From contig DAOTJE010000003.1 of NCBI GenBank assembly GCA_035448545.1, positions 186,001 through 250,000 on the forward strand: 64,000 bases of DNA, read 5' to 3'. The notes under the pieces are model-generated. The model did no database searches and was not told the origin of the DNA. It saw nothing but the letters and a program-made list of their open reading frames with translations. Positions 55,964-64,000 of this stretch are shown in pieces; position 1 is the first letter of the stretch; every line of letters begins with the position of its first letter. This DNA comes from Anaerobaca sp035448545 (GTDB taxonomy: Bacteria > Planctomycetota > Phycisphaerae > Sedimentisphaerales > Anaerobacaceae). The position numbers were made by a program, and so were the translations under genes.

Positions 55964-57865
55964 TTGAGAAGAGAACTGATCTTAGCCGCCGTCTTGTTGC
56001 CGGTATTGGGTCTGGCGACGGTCCTGGCGCAGGAATCGCCGGAGGCAACGAAAGGCCTGCTGGGCGACGAGAGCGACGGGAGCCGGGCGCATTCGGTCCA
56101 TCGCATACCTCTGATTGCGGAGAACGAGAATGGCCAGAAGGGCGCTCCGGTTACGCCCGACGCGGATCCTCTGCTTCCTTTTTCGACGAAGTTCACTTGT
56201 GGCGAATGTCACAGTTACGACCTGATTCAGCGTGGGTGGCACTTCAATGCGGTTGACAGCAATGTGCCACCCGGGCGGCCCGGCGAACCGTGGATCTACG
56301 TGGACAGCAAGCTGGGAATCCAGGTTCCACTCTCCTACCGTTCGTGGTCCGGTACGATCCAACCCCGCGTGTTTGGATTGTCGGAGTTCGCGTTCACCAA
56401 ACTTTTCGGCCGGCACATGCCGGGCGGTGGTCCCGGCGAGGTCAGAGCGACCGACCTCAAGGATATCGGCCGGCAATACGTTTCCGGCACGCTGCCGATC
56501 AACTGTCTGGCCTGCCACAATGGGCACTACGGCCAGGACATGGGAGGCGTCAACGGCTGGGCGGTTCAGATTGCGGTCAAGGAGAACTACCGTTGGGCGG
56601 CGGCCGGTGCCTGTGAGTTTGCGTCCGTGAAGGGTTCTGCGGCCAGCATGAGCGAGGCGTTCGACCCGTTCATGCCCGAGGGCGACGAAAAAGAGCCCCA
56701 TGTGGTGTACCACGAAGGCGCGTTCGATGCCGACAACCAGGTGCTGTTCGACATCGTCCGCGAGGTGCCGAACGAGCGGTGCTACTACTGCCACTCGGAT
56801 GTCTACTTCAGCGGCGAGGAGAAGACCGAGAAGTGGTCGTCGGAGGAGGACGTTCATCTGAAGGCTGGCCTGAAGTGCGTCGATTGCCATCGCAACGCCA
56901 TCGATCACAACATCATTCGCGGCTATCCGGGTGAAGACGAGGTCTCCGACAACCCGCTCGCGGCGACGACAACGTGTGAGGGATGCCATCTGCCGGAGGG
57001 GTCCGGCGTGCCGGAGGCGGCACGCTTGGGCGCGCCGGTGCCGGCGCATGTGGGTCTGCCTCCGGTGCATTTCGAGCGTCTGACCTGCACCGCGTGCCAT
57101 TCGGGTCCATGGCCGGGCAATGAGGCGGTTTACACCAAGACATCTCGCGCCCATCGCCTGGGCACACCGAATGTGAACAAGGCCGAAGAGATGGTGCCGC
57201 ACATCTTCTCGCCGGTCTTTGCCAAAGAGGGCGACAAGATCGCGCCGCACAAGACGATCTGGCCCGCTTACTGGGGCAAGCGCGTCGCCGGCGAGGTGAC
57301 TGCGATCGAGTTGGCCGTGGTCGAAAAGGTTGTCGGCGGTGTTCTCGGAGAGATCGAGGGTACGACCAGTGGGACGTGGCCGGGGCTGTCGAAAGAGCAG
57401 ATCGCCGGTGCATTGAAGGCCTTGGCGCAGGCGGCGGACGCCAACGCCGTTTACGTAGCGGGTGGCTCGCTGTATTTCTTAAGCGAAGCGGGCGAGATCC
57501 AAGAGCAGGCGGACCATCCCGCGGCGCAGCCCTACATGTGGCCGCTGGCGCATGCGGTCCGTCCGGCCCCGCAGTCGCTGGGAATCCGGTACTGCACCGA
57601 CTGCCACGCGACCGACTCGCCGTTCTTCTTCGGCAAGTTGCTCGTCGACAGCCCGGTTGCCTCGGAAATCGTGGCGACGAAGGAAATGGTGGGCTTCCAG
57701 GGGATCCGACCGTTCTATGCGTGGGCGTTCTCGGCCTCGTTTGTGTTTCGGCCGTGGTTCAAGATCGTCGCGCTCGGGGCGTCGGCCATCCTGGGTGTGG
57801 TTCTGCTGCTGTACGGGCTCAAGGCGCTGGGAGCTATTGCCCGGGTTTTGGCGGAAGACGAATAG
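55964..57865 (+). CDS. Membrane-anchored seven-heme cytochrome c
   Basis: 633 residues from TTG 55964, the only in-frame start that yields a signal peptide (ILAAVLLPVLGLATVLAQ); AAAGGA lies about 13 nt upstream, so the start is uncertain by a few codons. Seven CXXCH heme sites: CGECH (79), CLACH (181), CYYCH (273), CVDCH (305), CEGCH (338), CTACH (375) and CTDCH (544). A TM helix near 600-622 anchors the C-terminus, leaving a short charged tail. It should be an extracytoplasmic electron carrier or a terminal multiheme enzyme; no known reductase family could be assigned. It lies between paralogue 11 (68 nt) and a cytochrome b-type gene (24 nt), suggesting a membrane redox complex. Confidence 0.85.
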   Translation: MRRELILAAVLLPVLGLATVLAQESPEATKGLLGDESDGSRAHSVHRIPLIAENENGQKGAPVTPDADPLLPFSTKFTCGECHSYDLIQRGWHFNAVDSNVPPGRPGEPWIYVDSKLGIQVPLSYRSWSGTIQPRVFGLSEFAFTKLFGRHMPGGGPGEVRATDLKDIGRQYVSGTLPINCLACHNGHYGQDMGGVNGWAVQIAVKENYRWAAAGACEFASVKGSAASMSEAFDPFMPEGDEKEPHVVYHEGAFDADNQVLFDIVREVPNERCYYCHSDVYFSGEEKTEKWSSEEDVHLKAGLKCVDCHRNAIDHNIIRGYPGEDEVSDNPLAATTTCEGCHLPEGSGVPEAARLGAPVPAHVGLPPVHFERLTCTACHSGPWPGNEAVYTKTSRAHRLGTPNVNKAEEMVPHIFSPVFAKEGDKIAPHKTIWPAYWGKRVAGEVTAIELAVVEKVVGGVLGEIEGTTSGTWPGLSKEQIAGALKALAQAADANAVYVAGGSLYFLSEAGEIQEQADHPAAQPYMWPLAHAVRPAPQSLGIRYCTDCHATDSPFFFGKLLVDSPVASEIVATKEMVGFQGIRPFYAWAFSASFVFRPWFKIVALGASAILGVVLLLYGLKALGAIARVLAEDE

Positions 57866-57889
57866 ACTCTACTTGGACGAGTGATCAGG

Positions 57890-58549
57890 ATGTTTCAGAC
57901 GATAGCGATTCTTGTGTTGTTGGCCACCCTAATCGGCGTCGTCGTCCACTGGTTCGCGTTTCCGGCCAGTTCGGAGTGCCGGGGCGGCGCGGGCATTGTT
58001 CGTGGGATCATCCACGTCTTCAGCCTCCTGCTGATCGAGCAGCGCAGCAGCCTGCTGGGCGCCCTCAAGAAGCTGTGCTACCTTCTGACGATGGTGTGTT
58101 TTGTGATTCTGGCCATCACAGGCTATTGGCCGCTGCTGGTGAGCGGTGAGCAGCACATCTCCGGCTACCTCATGATGATCCACGCGACGTTCGCGCCGGT
58201 CTTCGCCATCTGTCTGGCGATTCTGGCCATCACGTGGGCCAGCCGCTATCGTTTCGCCGGGGATGACTGCCCGTGCCTGCAGAGGCTTCTGCGTCGCGTG
58301 ACCCGGCTGCACATCCCGGAACCCCAGGAACGCTGCAAGTGTGGCACAACCGCCCAGAAGGTTGCGTTCTGGGCCGTCGTCGCTTTGGCGCTGCCCCTGA
58401 TCCTTTCGATCGTGCTGAGCATGCTGCCGCTGTTTGGGACGCACTACCAGGAATTGGCCTTGATGGTTCATCGGTGGACGTCCATCGTGTTCGTTGTTGC
58501 GGTGATCGTTCATACCTATCTGTCGGTACGGGTGCGAATCGCGCAGTAA
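57890..58549 (+). CDS. Cytochrome b-type membrane protein with a four-cysteine loop
   Basis: 219 residues from ATG 57890 (GTG 57881 possible). Five TM helices at about 2-24, 64-82, 95-117, 158-180 and 193-215. Histidines 20, 42, 98, 194 and 208 lie in or near helices and could ligate b hemes, in the manner of cytochrome b561 or formate dehydrogenase gamma-like subunits. The loop between helices 3 and 4 has CPC (127-129) and CKC (149-151), an arrangement that could bind an iron-sulfur centre or zinc. It probably passes electrons between the quinone pool and the seven-heme cytochrome encoded just upstream. Family named by resemblance only. Confidence 0.72.
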   Translation: MFQTIAILVLLATLIGVVVHWFAFPASSECRGGAGIVRGIIHVFSLLLIEQRSSLLGALKKLCYLLTMVCFVILAITGYWPLLVSGEQHISGYLMMIHATFAPVFAICLAILAITWASRYRFAGDDCPCLQRLLRRVTRLHIPEPQERCKCGTTAQKVAFWAVVALALPLILSIVLSMLPLFGTHYQELALMVHRWTSIVFVVAVIVHTYLSVRVRIAQ

Positions 58550-58830
58550 GGTGTGTGCGGCGCGAGCCGCATTTTCAGGGCCGCGAGGCCCGTTTCTGAG
58601 TTATTCACGCCCGACCGGCCGGAGCGGACCGGGTGGGCGTGGTAGGGGTCCGACGGCCGACGCGACGGCTCAGAGGCATGGGGAGAAAGCGCGTGCAGCA
58701 GAGGATCAGGTCTATGTCCGGCCCGGCTCTGGTGTCTATACCCCACTTTGCCTATTGCGGAAGGCGTACATGTGCCGATTCTATATATAGACGTTGATGA
58801 GTCGGGGTATTTGATTTAGGAGAGCCGATC
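58550..58830. other. Intergenic region before the permease gene
   Basis: No gene supported. A perfect AT palindrome CTATATATAG at 58781-58790 lies about 40 nt before the permease start and could supply a -10 element; TTGCGG at 58755 is too distant to be its regular -35. Confidence 0.35.
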
Positions 58831-60207
58831 ATGAGTAATGGACAGCTACCAAATTACATCGCTCTGGCGAAGCCCAACCCACCTGCGAACCGGGCCCCTT
58901 GGTACAAGAACACCGCGCCGACCTACGCGGGCATCTTCCTGTGGTTCGTGTTCTGGAGTGCCGTGGCCAGTGGCGGGGCCGGTGTGGCCGGCGGTATCCT
59001 GTCGCAGGGGATTGGTGTGGCCCTGTTGGGGTTGGTTATCTCGGCCCTGCTGTGCCACTTCCTGTTTTACCTGGTCCCCGGCATGTTGGGACTCCAGACG
59101 GGACTGCCGCTCTATGTCGTAGGCAGTTCAACCTATGGGACACAGGGTGGCCTCCTCATGCCCGGTTTCCTCATGGGCATCCTGCAGTTTGGGTGGCTGG
59201 GCGTCAATGCGTACGCCTCCTCAATGGCCCTGGCACCGCTGTTCAACAACAATCCCGTAGCACAGAAGATCATCGCAGTCCTCTGGGCGGCTCTGGCAGC
59301 CTTTGTCGCCCTCAAAGGCATTCAGTACGTTGCCAAGGTGGCCACGTACCTGCCTCTGATTCCGGTGGTCATCCTTATTCTTCTGCTGGTCAAGGCGCTG
59401 GGCGGCCTTGGCAATTTTGACACGGCCAAGCTGGTGGCGGCTGCTCCGGCGGGTTCCGGCGCCGGTCTGGGCGTGTTTGGTGTCATCGCCCTGAGCATCA
59501 GCTACATCGTCGGGTTCTTTGCCACCGCCGGGGCCGCAGGCGTGGATTTCGGGACGAACAGCAGAGACGCCAAAGATGTTCAGATGGGCGGCCTGGTGGG
59601 CATCGCGCTGATCATCGTTCTTGCCGGCGGGGCGTCCATTTTGATCGCCGCCGGAGCATTCGGGCTTCTGGGTACGTACGGCCTCAACACCGCAGACCCC
59701 GGCTTCATGGGCTCCTTGATGGGGTCTGCCGCCGCCGGCAAATGGATGGGCTTGCTGCTGGCGGTTGCCGCTTTCCCGTCGGCCTGTTTCTCATCGTTTA
59801 TCGCGGCCAACAGCTTCAAGACGACCATGCCCAAAGTGAACCCATCGATCTCGGTCGGGATTGGCGCCGCCGTCAGCGCCCTGTTGGCGGTCACCGGCTG
59901 GGCCGGAGACCTCGTCAGCGTCTTTGGCATTATCGGCGCGTCGTTCGGTCCGATCTGTGGCGCGATGATGGTTGATTATTTCCTGGCGGGCAAGAAATGG
60001 GCCGGGCCTCGCAAGGGCTGGAACCAGGCCGGCTGGATTTCGTGGGCCGTCGGCTTCATCGTGGGCATCGCGCCAATTGTCGGGCTGGCCAACATTCCCG
60101 CCGCGCCGCTGGTGGCCTTTATCGTTGGGGCGGTTATCTACTTCGTCCTGGCCAAGGCAGGGCTGCAACCTCCGGTGGTGCCGATGCCGGGCGCTGAAGC
60201 GAAATAG
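58831..60207 (+). CDS. NCS1/cytosine-permease-like transporter
   Basis: 458 residues with about twelve TM helices, TAGGAG before ATG 58831. N-terminal segment APWYKNTAPTYAGIFLWFVFWS matches the entry to helix 1 in purine-cytosine permeases (NCS1 family, CodB-like), followed by Gly/Ala-rich helices 1 to 12 and a late GASFGPICGAMMVDYFLAGKKW signature typical of helix 10 in this family (loop with ADYF/VDYF). NCS1 members import nucleobases, hydantoins or vitamins with Na+ or H+. Planctomycete versions are annotated as cytosine permeases, but substrate is not predictable. It stands alone, flanked by a terminator at 60261-60295. Confidence 0.82.
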   Translation: MSNGQLPNYIALAKPNPPANRAPWYKNTAPTYAGIFLWFVFWSAVASGGAGVAGGILSQGIGVALLGLVISALLCHFLFYLVPGMLGLQTGLPLYVVGSSTYGTQGGLLMPGFLMGILQFGWLGVNAYASSMALAPLFNNNPVAQKIIAVLWAALAAFVALKGIQYVAKVATYLPLIPVVILILLLVKALGGLGNFDTAKLVAAAPAGSGAGLGVFGVIALSISYIVGFFATAGAAGVDFGTNSRDAKDVQMGGLVGIALIIVLAGGASILIAAGAFGLLGTYGLNTADPGFMGSLMGSAAAGKWMGLLLAVAAFPSACFSSFIAANSFKTTMPKVNPSISVGIGAAVSALLAVTGWAGDLVSVFGIIGASFGPICGAMMVDYFLAGKKWAGPRKGWNQAGWISWAVGFIVGIAPIVGLANIPAAPLVAFIVGAVIYFVLAKAGLQPPVVPMPGAEAK

Positions 60208-60260
60208 TGCATACACGATCCGTGATTCTGCTGCACTGCGGCGTGAGCATCGGAGTATCG

Positions 60261-60295
60261 CAGGGGTCTGATCTCGGTCAGACCCCTGCTTTTTT
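60261..60295 (+). terminator. Rho-independent terminator after the permease gene
   Basis: Perfect arms CAGGGGTCTGA (60261-60271) and TCAGACCCCTG (60278-60288), 6-nt loop, then C and T6. Confidence 0.9.
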
Positions 60296-60373
60296 GTCCC
60301 CAGCCCGTTGAATCGGCAGCGGATCGAGGAAAGAAACGGCCCGACGACGTAACAAAATCCCCTGCAGCGCAAC

Positions 60374-60402
60374 TTGACAATGCGGAGGCAGACGGCTACC
60401 AT
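60374..60402 (+). promoter_or_regulatory. Putative promoter for the lipoprotein-glycosyltransferase-ApbE operon
   Basis: TTGACA (60374-60379), 17 nt, TACCAT (60397-60402). Shares TTGACAATGCGGA with the promoter at 54446. It sits between a terminator and the lipoprotein gene. Confidence 0.6.
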
Positions 60403-60518
60403 GCCTGTTCCAACCGTCGGGGCCGGCGCCAGTAGCGTGGGCCGAGTCTGCGAAACAATGGCACGAAACTCTGGACTTGTTGAGGTCAAAGGAAATGGGA
60501 AAGAGGAATGTAGGTTCG

Positions 60519-61379
60519 ATGATGAAGTCAATTTCCCTGGTGTTGCTCGTCGTGGCCCTGTGCTTCGGCCCGTCATGCAAAAAGCAGGAGCCGACTCCGG
60601 CACCGACGCCGAGTCAACCGGCCCAGCAAACCCCTGCCAAGGTGGAGGAGCCCTCGACGGCTGCCAAAGTGGCGGATGCGGTGACGGAGAAGGCCACCGA
60701 GGTTGCTCAGACCGCCAAAGAAGAAGTGAAGGCGGCGGTCGAGGGAGTCAAGGAGGCCGTCAAGCCGGCAGGCGACATGGTGCCGCTGGATATCAAGCTG
60801 CCCAAGCCGATGTTTGTTGGAACGCCGCAAGACACCCGCGTACCCAACCTGAGGAAGCCCTCCGGCAAGGCCCGTCCGCCCTTCCTGGCACCGGCCGGCT
60901 GCAAACTCCTGTCGCTGAACAAGCCGGTCTCGGCCAGCGATGAAGAGCCGATCATCGGTGACATCGAGATGATCACCGACGGGGACAAGGAGGCCGCAGA
61001 CGGCAGCTATGTCGAGCTGGGTCCGTTCGTGCAGCACGTGACGATCGACCTTGAGCAGGAGGCGGAGATCGCTGCGATCGTCGTATGGCACTATCACAAG
61101 CAGCCGCGCGTGTACTTCGACGTGGTGGTCCAGATTTCCAACGACAAGGACTTCATCACCGGCGTCACCACGGTATTCAACAATGACATCGACAACTCCG
61201 CCGGCCTGGGCATCGGCAAGGATATGCACTATACCGAGACCTCCGAAGGCGAGTTGATCGACTGCGTCTCACAGGGCATGCCGAGGGGCCGTTATGTTCG
61301 TCTCTACAGCAACGGCAACACCAGCAACGACCTGAATCACTACATCGAGGTTGACGTTTACGGCAAGCCGGTTCAATGA
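60519..61379 (+). CDS. Lipoprotein with a C-terminal discoidin-like domain
   Basis: 286 residues from ATG 60519 (AAGAGG upstream; ATG 60522 possible). Signal peptide with Cys at about 20 (FGPSC). A low-complexity Pro/Thr/Gln linker and an Ala/Lys/Glu helix (about 45-90) follow. The domain of about 130-286 is beta-rich: VSASDEEPIIGDIEMITDGDK, EAEIAAIVVWHYHKQPRVYFDVVVQISND and GRYVRLYSNGN, the pattern of discoidin/F5-8C carbohydrate-binding folds. It may hold a sugar or polymer at the membrane. The stop codon overlaps the start of the next gene by 4 nt (ATGA), so the two are translationally coupled. Confidence 0.75.
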   Translation: MMKSISLVLLVVALCFGPSCKKQEPTPAPTPSQPAQQTPAKVEEPSTAAKVADAVTEKATEVAQTAKEEVKAAVEGVKEAVKPAGDMVPLDIKLPKPMFVGTPQDTRVPNLRKPSGKARPPFLAPAGCKLLSLNKPVSASDEEPIIGDIEMITDGDKEAADGSYVELGPFVQHVTIDLEQEAEIAAIVVWHYHKQPRVYFDVVVQISNDKDFITGVTTVFNNDIDNSAGLGIGKDMHYTETSEGELIDCVSQGMPRGRYVRLYSNGNTSNDLNHYIEVDVYGKPVQ

Positions 61380-63067
61380 GATGGCGCCGCTGGGCTCCTT
61401 CTGACAACGGGGCCGGGTACTATTGGCTGGTGATACTCGTCGTGGCACTCGGGGCGATGGCGACCCGAGTGCCACGACTGCGAATGCGGCCCATGCACAC
61501 CGATGAGGCCGTCCACGCGGACAAGTTCCGCGATCTGCTGGAAGCGGGCCAGTATGAATACGATCCCGATGAGTACCACGGCCCGACGCTCAATTACCTT
61601 ACGCTGATCCCGGCCTGGGTTGCGGGACAGCACAAGTACAGCGAGATCACGGAAGTCACCCTTCGCATCGTTCCGGTCGCCGCGAGCGTGATTCTGATCG
61701 CGCTGACCGTGTTTCTCGTTGACGGTCTCGGTCCGGGGGCGATCGTCGCGGCCTTGCTCGCCGCGATCTCGCCGGCGATGTTCTTCTACAGTCGTTACTA
61801 CATCCAGGAAACACTGCTGGTCTGCTTCACGTTTGGCGCGATCGTTTCCGGGTATCGCTACACTCGGACGAGGAGCATGGTGTGGATTGTGGCGGCCGGT
61901 GTGTTCGCGGGGCTGATGCACGCGACGAAGGAGACGTGCATCATCGCTTTCGGCTGCATGGGGTTGGCCGCTGGGGTCATGGTTCTGCTGCGGACAGGCA
62001 GGCAAGGATTGTCTCGCGGTGCTGCCCATGGCGTGCGGTTCGGGCATGCGGTTCTCGGTCTGCTTGTTGCCGTTGGCGTCTCGGCCGTCTTCTTCTCGTC
62101 ATTCTTCAGACACCCGCAGGGCATTGCCGATTCCTACCTGACCTATGCGACGTACCTGGGCCGGGCCGGCGGGCACGACACCACGCACGTTCATCCGTGG
62201 CCTTACTACCTTCAGATGCTCGCGTTCTCCAAGTATGAAGGCGGTCCGGCCTGGACGGAGGGGGCGATCCTGCTGCTGGCGGCGGTGGGACTGGTCGTGG
62301 CTCTGCGAAGCAGACCTGTCCTGGGGGCTGATCCCGCCCTGCTGCGGTTCCTCGCGCTCTACGCGGTGGCCATGACGGCGGTCTATTCGTCGCTTCCCTA
62401 CAAGACGCCTTGGTGTCTGCTCGGCTTTCTCCACGGCATGATCCTTCTGGCCGGCGTCGGCGCGGTCGCGCTGCTGACTTGGGCTCGAAGGCCGATCGTG
62501 CGAACGGTGATCGGGCTGGTGCTGATCGCACTGGCGGGACATCTGGCTTTCCAGGCCTACCGAGCCGGTTTCGTTTCCGCCAGCGACAGCCGCAACCCCT
62601 ATGTTTATGCGCATACAGCGGACGATGTCTTCGCCTTGGTGGATCGCGTCGAGGATTTTGCCGGTCTGAACGGGTTGGGTGAGTCTGTGCCGATCCAGAT
62701 CGCCTGCTCGGGCAAAGACTACTGGCCGCTGCCTTGGTATCTTCGGTCTCATGCGGTCGCTTGGTCGGTTGAGCTTCCGGCGAAGATCGGACCTCTGATC
62801 ATCATCTCCGAGGATCTGGAAGGGGCCCTGGCGCATCGGCTCTACGTCGAGACGCCGACCGAGGATCGACGCCTGTATATGTACCTGTTCGACGATCCCT
62901 ATTACTTGTGGCTCCGGCCTCAGGTCAAGCTGCTGGGCTTTGTCCGCAAGGACCTCTGGGAGCTCTATCACCAGCGGCCGGACCCGGCCGAGCTTCTGAA
63001 GGGTACGCATGACCGGCAAACCGAACCACCCGTCGGCGAATCCGGCGGGACCGTTCGTTCAGAGTGA
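61376..63067 (+). CDS. Membrane glycosyltransferase, Agl23/TIGR03663-like (GT-C fold)
   Basis: 563 residues, start ATG 61376 overlapping the previous stop. About ten TM helices. Near the N-terminus TRVPRLRMRPMHTDEAVHADKF holds the Asp-Glu pair seen in GT39-type transferases of the GT-C superfamily, and the early YHGPTLNYLTLIPAWVAG and later YSRYYIQETLLVCFTFG segments match the TIGR03663 (flippase-activity-associated Agl23) family. Such proteins use lipid-linked sugars on the outer face of the membrane. The C-terminal part (about 400-560) is soluble. The ApbE gene begins inside its last 59 nt in another frame. Confidence 0.8.
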   Translation: MRWRRWAPSDNGAGYYWLVILVVALGAMATRVPRLRMRPMHTDEAVHADKFRDLLEAGQYEYDPDEYHGPTLNYLTLIPAWVAGQHKYSEITEVTLRIVPVAASVILIALTVFLVDGLGPGAIVAALLAAISPAMFFYSRYYIQETLLVCFTFGAIVSGYRYTRTRSMVWIVAAGVFAGLMHATKETCIIAFGCMGLAAGVMVLLRTGRQGLSRGAAHGVRFGHAVLGLLVAVGVSAVFFSSFFRHPQGIADSYLTYATYLGRAGGHDTTHVHPWPYYLQMLAFSKYEGGPAWTEGAILLLAAVGLVVALRSRPVLGADPALLRFLALYAVAMTAVYSSLPYKTPWCLLGFLHGMILLAGVGAVALLTWARRPIVRTVIGLVLIALAGHLAFQAYRAGFVSASDSRNPYVYAHTADDVFALVDRVEDFAGLNGLGESVPIQIACSGKDYWPLPWYLRSHAVAWSVELPAKIGPLIIISEDLEGALAHRLYVETPTEDRRLYMYLFDDPYYLWLRPQVKLLGFVRKDLWELYHQRPDPAELLKGTHDRQTEPPVGESGGTVRSE

Positions 63068-64000
63068 CTGGGCTTCGGTCCCCGACGTACACCGGTTCGG
63101 CCATCAGGCGATGGCAACGACGTTCGAGATCATTGTCCAGCATGAAGATAAGGTCTACGCACGACAGGCGGTCGATGCCGCGTTCGCTGAGCTGGATCGG
63201 ATCGAACGCCAACTGAGTCGGTACATCGAGAACAGCGACGTCGCCCGAATCAATAGTCTTCCCGCCGGCAGGCCTCTTCTGCTCGGTCTCGACACATTCG
63301 AGTGTCTCAAGCTCTGCGCAGCCATTTCTGCCGACACAGGAGGCGCCTTCGATGTGACGGTGGGCTTGCTTCTGGATTGCTGGCGCGATGCGGACAAGAA
63401 GCCGCGAACCCCGTCACAGGACGAACTGGAGTTTGCACGCAAACACACCGGGATGTCCCTGCTGCGTCTGAACGAGAGCCGGTACACCGTCGAACTGACA
63501 TCCAGTCCGGTCCGCGTGGATCTCGGAGGTGTGGGGAAGGGCTATGGCGTGGATCGTATGGGTGCCTCGCTGAAGGACTGGAGCATCGAGCGAGCCCTGA
63601 TCCATGGTGGTTTCAGTTCCGTTCTGGCGATGGAGGCGCCGCAAGGTGCCGCCGGATGGCCTGTGACCCTGAGCGATCCAAGGCGGGATCGGGAGCGTCG
63701 GACCCTGGCACGTCTGAATCTGACAAACACCGCCGTCAGCGGGTCCGGCGTACGGAAGGGTGATCATATCATCGATCCGCGTACGGCCCGGCCGATTGAA
63801 GGCAAGATCGCGGCCTGGTCCGTCACGCCCGATGCGGCCACAGGCGATGCGCTCTCGACGGCGTTCATGGTCATGACCGTCGATGAGGTCCGCGACTACT
63901 GTGCTCGTCACCCGGGGATCGCCGGTCTACTCATCATGCCGACGGAGGAGACAGCCGAACGGGTCATCGCAATCGGCCCTTGGCGCCAGGGAGAGCTGGT
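63009..64000 (+). CDS. apbE: FAD:protein FMN transferase ApbE (3' partial)
   Basis: Runs off the window end after about 330 codons. ATG 63009 has GAAGGG 5-6 nt upstream and overlaps the glycosyltransferase gene by 59 nt; ATG 63111 is an alternative. ApbE signatures: GHQAMATTFEIIV at the start, GGAFDVTVGLL, VDLGGVGKGYGVDRM, HGGFSSVLAM, and SGSGVRKGDHIIDPRTARPIEG with the conserved HIIDP, then ATGDALSTAFMVM. It transfers FMN from FAD onto Thr/Ser of exported redox proteins such as RnfG, NqrC or FMN-binding proteins. No obvious signal peptide or lipobox at the start used. No flavin acceptor gene is visible in the window; the seven-heme cytochrome 5 kb upstream shows it lies in a redox neighbourhood. 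Confidence 0.92.
   Translation, partial: MTGKPNHPSANPAGPFVQSDWASVPDVHRFGHQAMATTFEIIVQHEDKVYARQAVDAAFAELDRIERQLSRYIENSDVARINSLPAGRPLLLGLDTFECLKLCAAISADTGGAFDVTVGLLLDCWRDADKKPRTPSQDELEFARKHTGMSLLRLNESRYTVELTSSPVRVDLGGVGKGYGVDRMGASLKDWSIERALIHGGFSSVLAMEAPQGAAGWPVTLSDPRRDRERRTLARLNLTNTAVSGSGVRKGDHIIDPRTARPIEGKIAAWSVTPDAATGDALSTAFMVMTVDEVRDYCARHPGIAGLLIMPTEETAERVIAIGPWRQGEL

Noticed and set aside
58782..58787. TATATA as a firm -10 box of the permease gene
   Set aside because: No -35 element at a regular distance; kept only as a possibility.

Overview
The window looks like chromosomal DNA of a free-living, GC-rich planctomycete, most likely from the Phycisphaerae/Sedimentisphaerales side. This placement is an inference from gene content: a large family of twin-arginine (Tat) exported Gfo/Idh/MocA oxidoreductases, DUF1080 and ThuA proteins, H-X9-DG pseudopilin-like proteins, a dockerin-type beta-helix protein and several multi-domain exported esterases. 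No rRNA, tRNA, CRISPR array, intact transposase or phage module was seen.

Region 1 (1-10.3 kb) is a phosphate-acquisition block: a Na/phosphate symporter with PhoU domain (5' end cut off), a PhoR-type sensor kinase, a porin, and pstS-pstC-pstA-pstB-phoU. The porin and pstS are each preceded by CTAAC-type half-sites repeated at exactly 11 nt, which look like Pho boxes. Region 2 (10.3-14.6 kb) has a leftward operon of a PQQ-type beta-propeller and two H-X9-DG proteins, divergent from an OmpA-type lipoprotein that ends in a strong terminator. Region 3 (14.9-20.5 kb, leftward) encodes an MscK-like channel, a lipocalin and a two-domain esterase. Region 4 (20.7-27.1 kb, rightward) encodes a subtilase, a beta-helix/dockerin protein, archease and RtcB.

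Region 5 (27.6-58.5 kb) is the main interest. It holds eleven Tat-signal Gfo/Idh/MocA paralogues, a DUF6807-DUF1080 protein, a cytoplasmic TIM-barrel isomerase/epimerase, an exported protein fusing a TIM barrel to two DUF1080 domains, a ThuA-HEAT protein and a HEAT protein. Directly behind the last oxidoreductase come a seven-heme membrane-anchored cytochrome c and a cytochrome b-type membrane protein. Known biochemistry of these families points to 3-keto-sugar chemistry (C3 oxidation, elimination or hydrolysis of the keto-glycoside, then rearrangement). The signal peptides place most steps outside the cytoplasm, and the cytochromes could remove the electrons. The substrates and the electron link are inferences. 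A decayed accessory patch (29.5-33.3 kb) interrupts this region: a truncated toxin with its antitoxin, a superfamily II helicase, a truncated nucleotidyltransferase and a broken alpha-L-fucosidase C-terminus.

Region 6 (58.8-64 kb) has an NCS1-type permease, a terminator, then a promoter and an overlapping run of lipoprotein, Agl23-like membrane glycosyltransferase and ApbE flavin transferase (3' end cut off). Several clear sigma70-like promoters (TTGACA/TATAAT types with 16-17 nt spacers) and hairpins, two of them inside the oxidoreductase array, indicate several transcription units.
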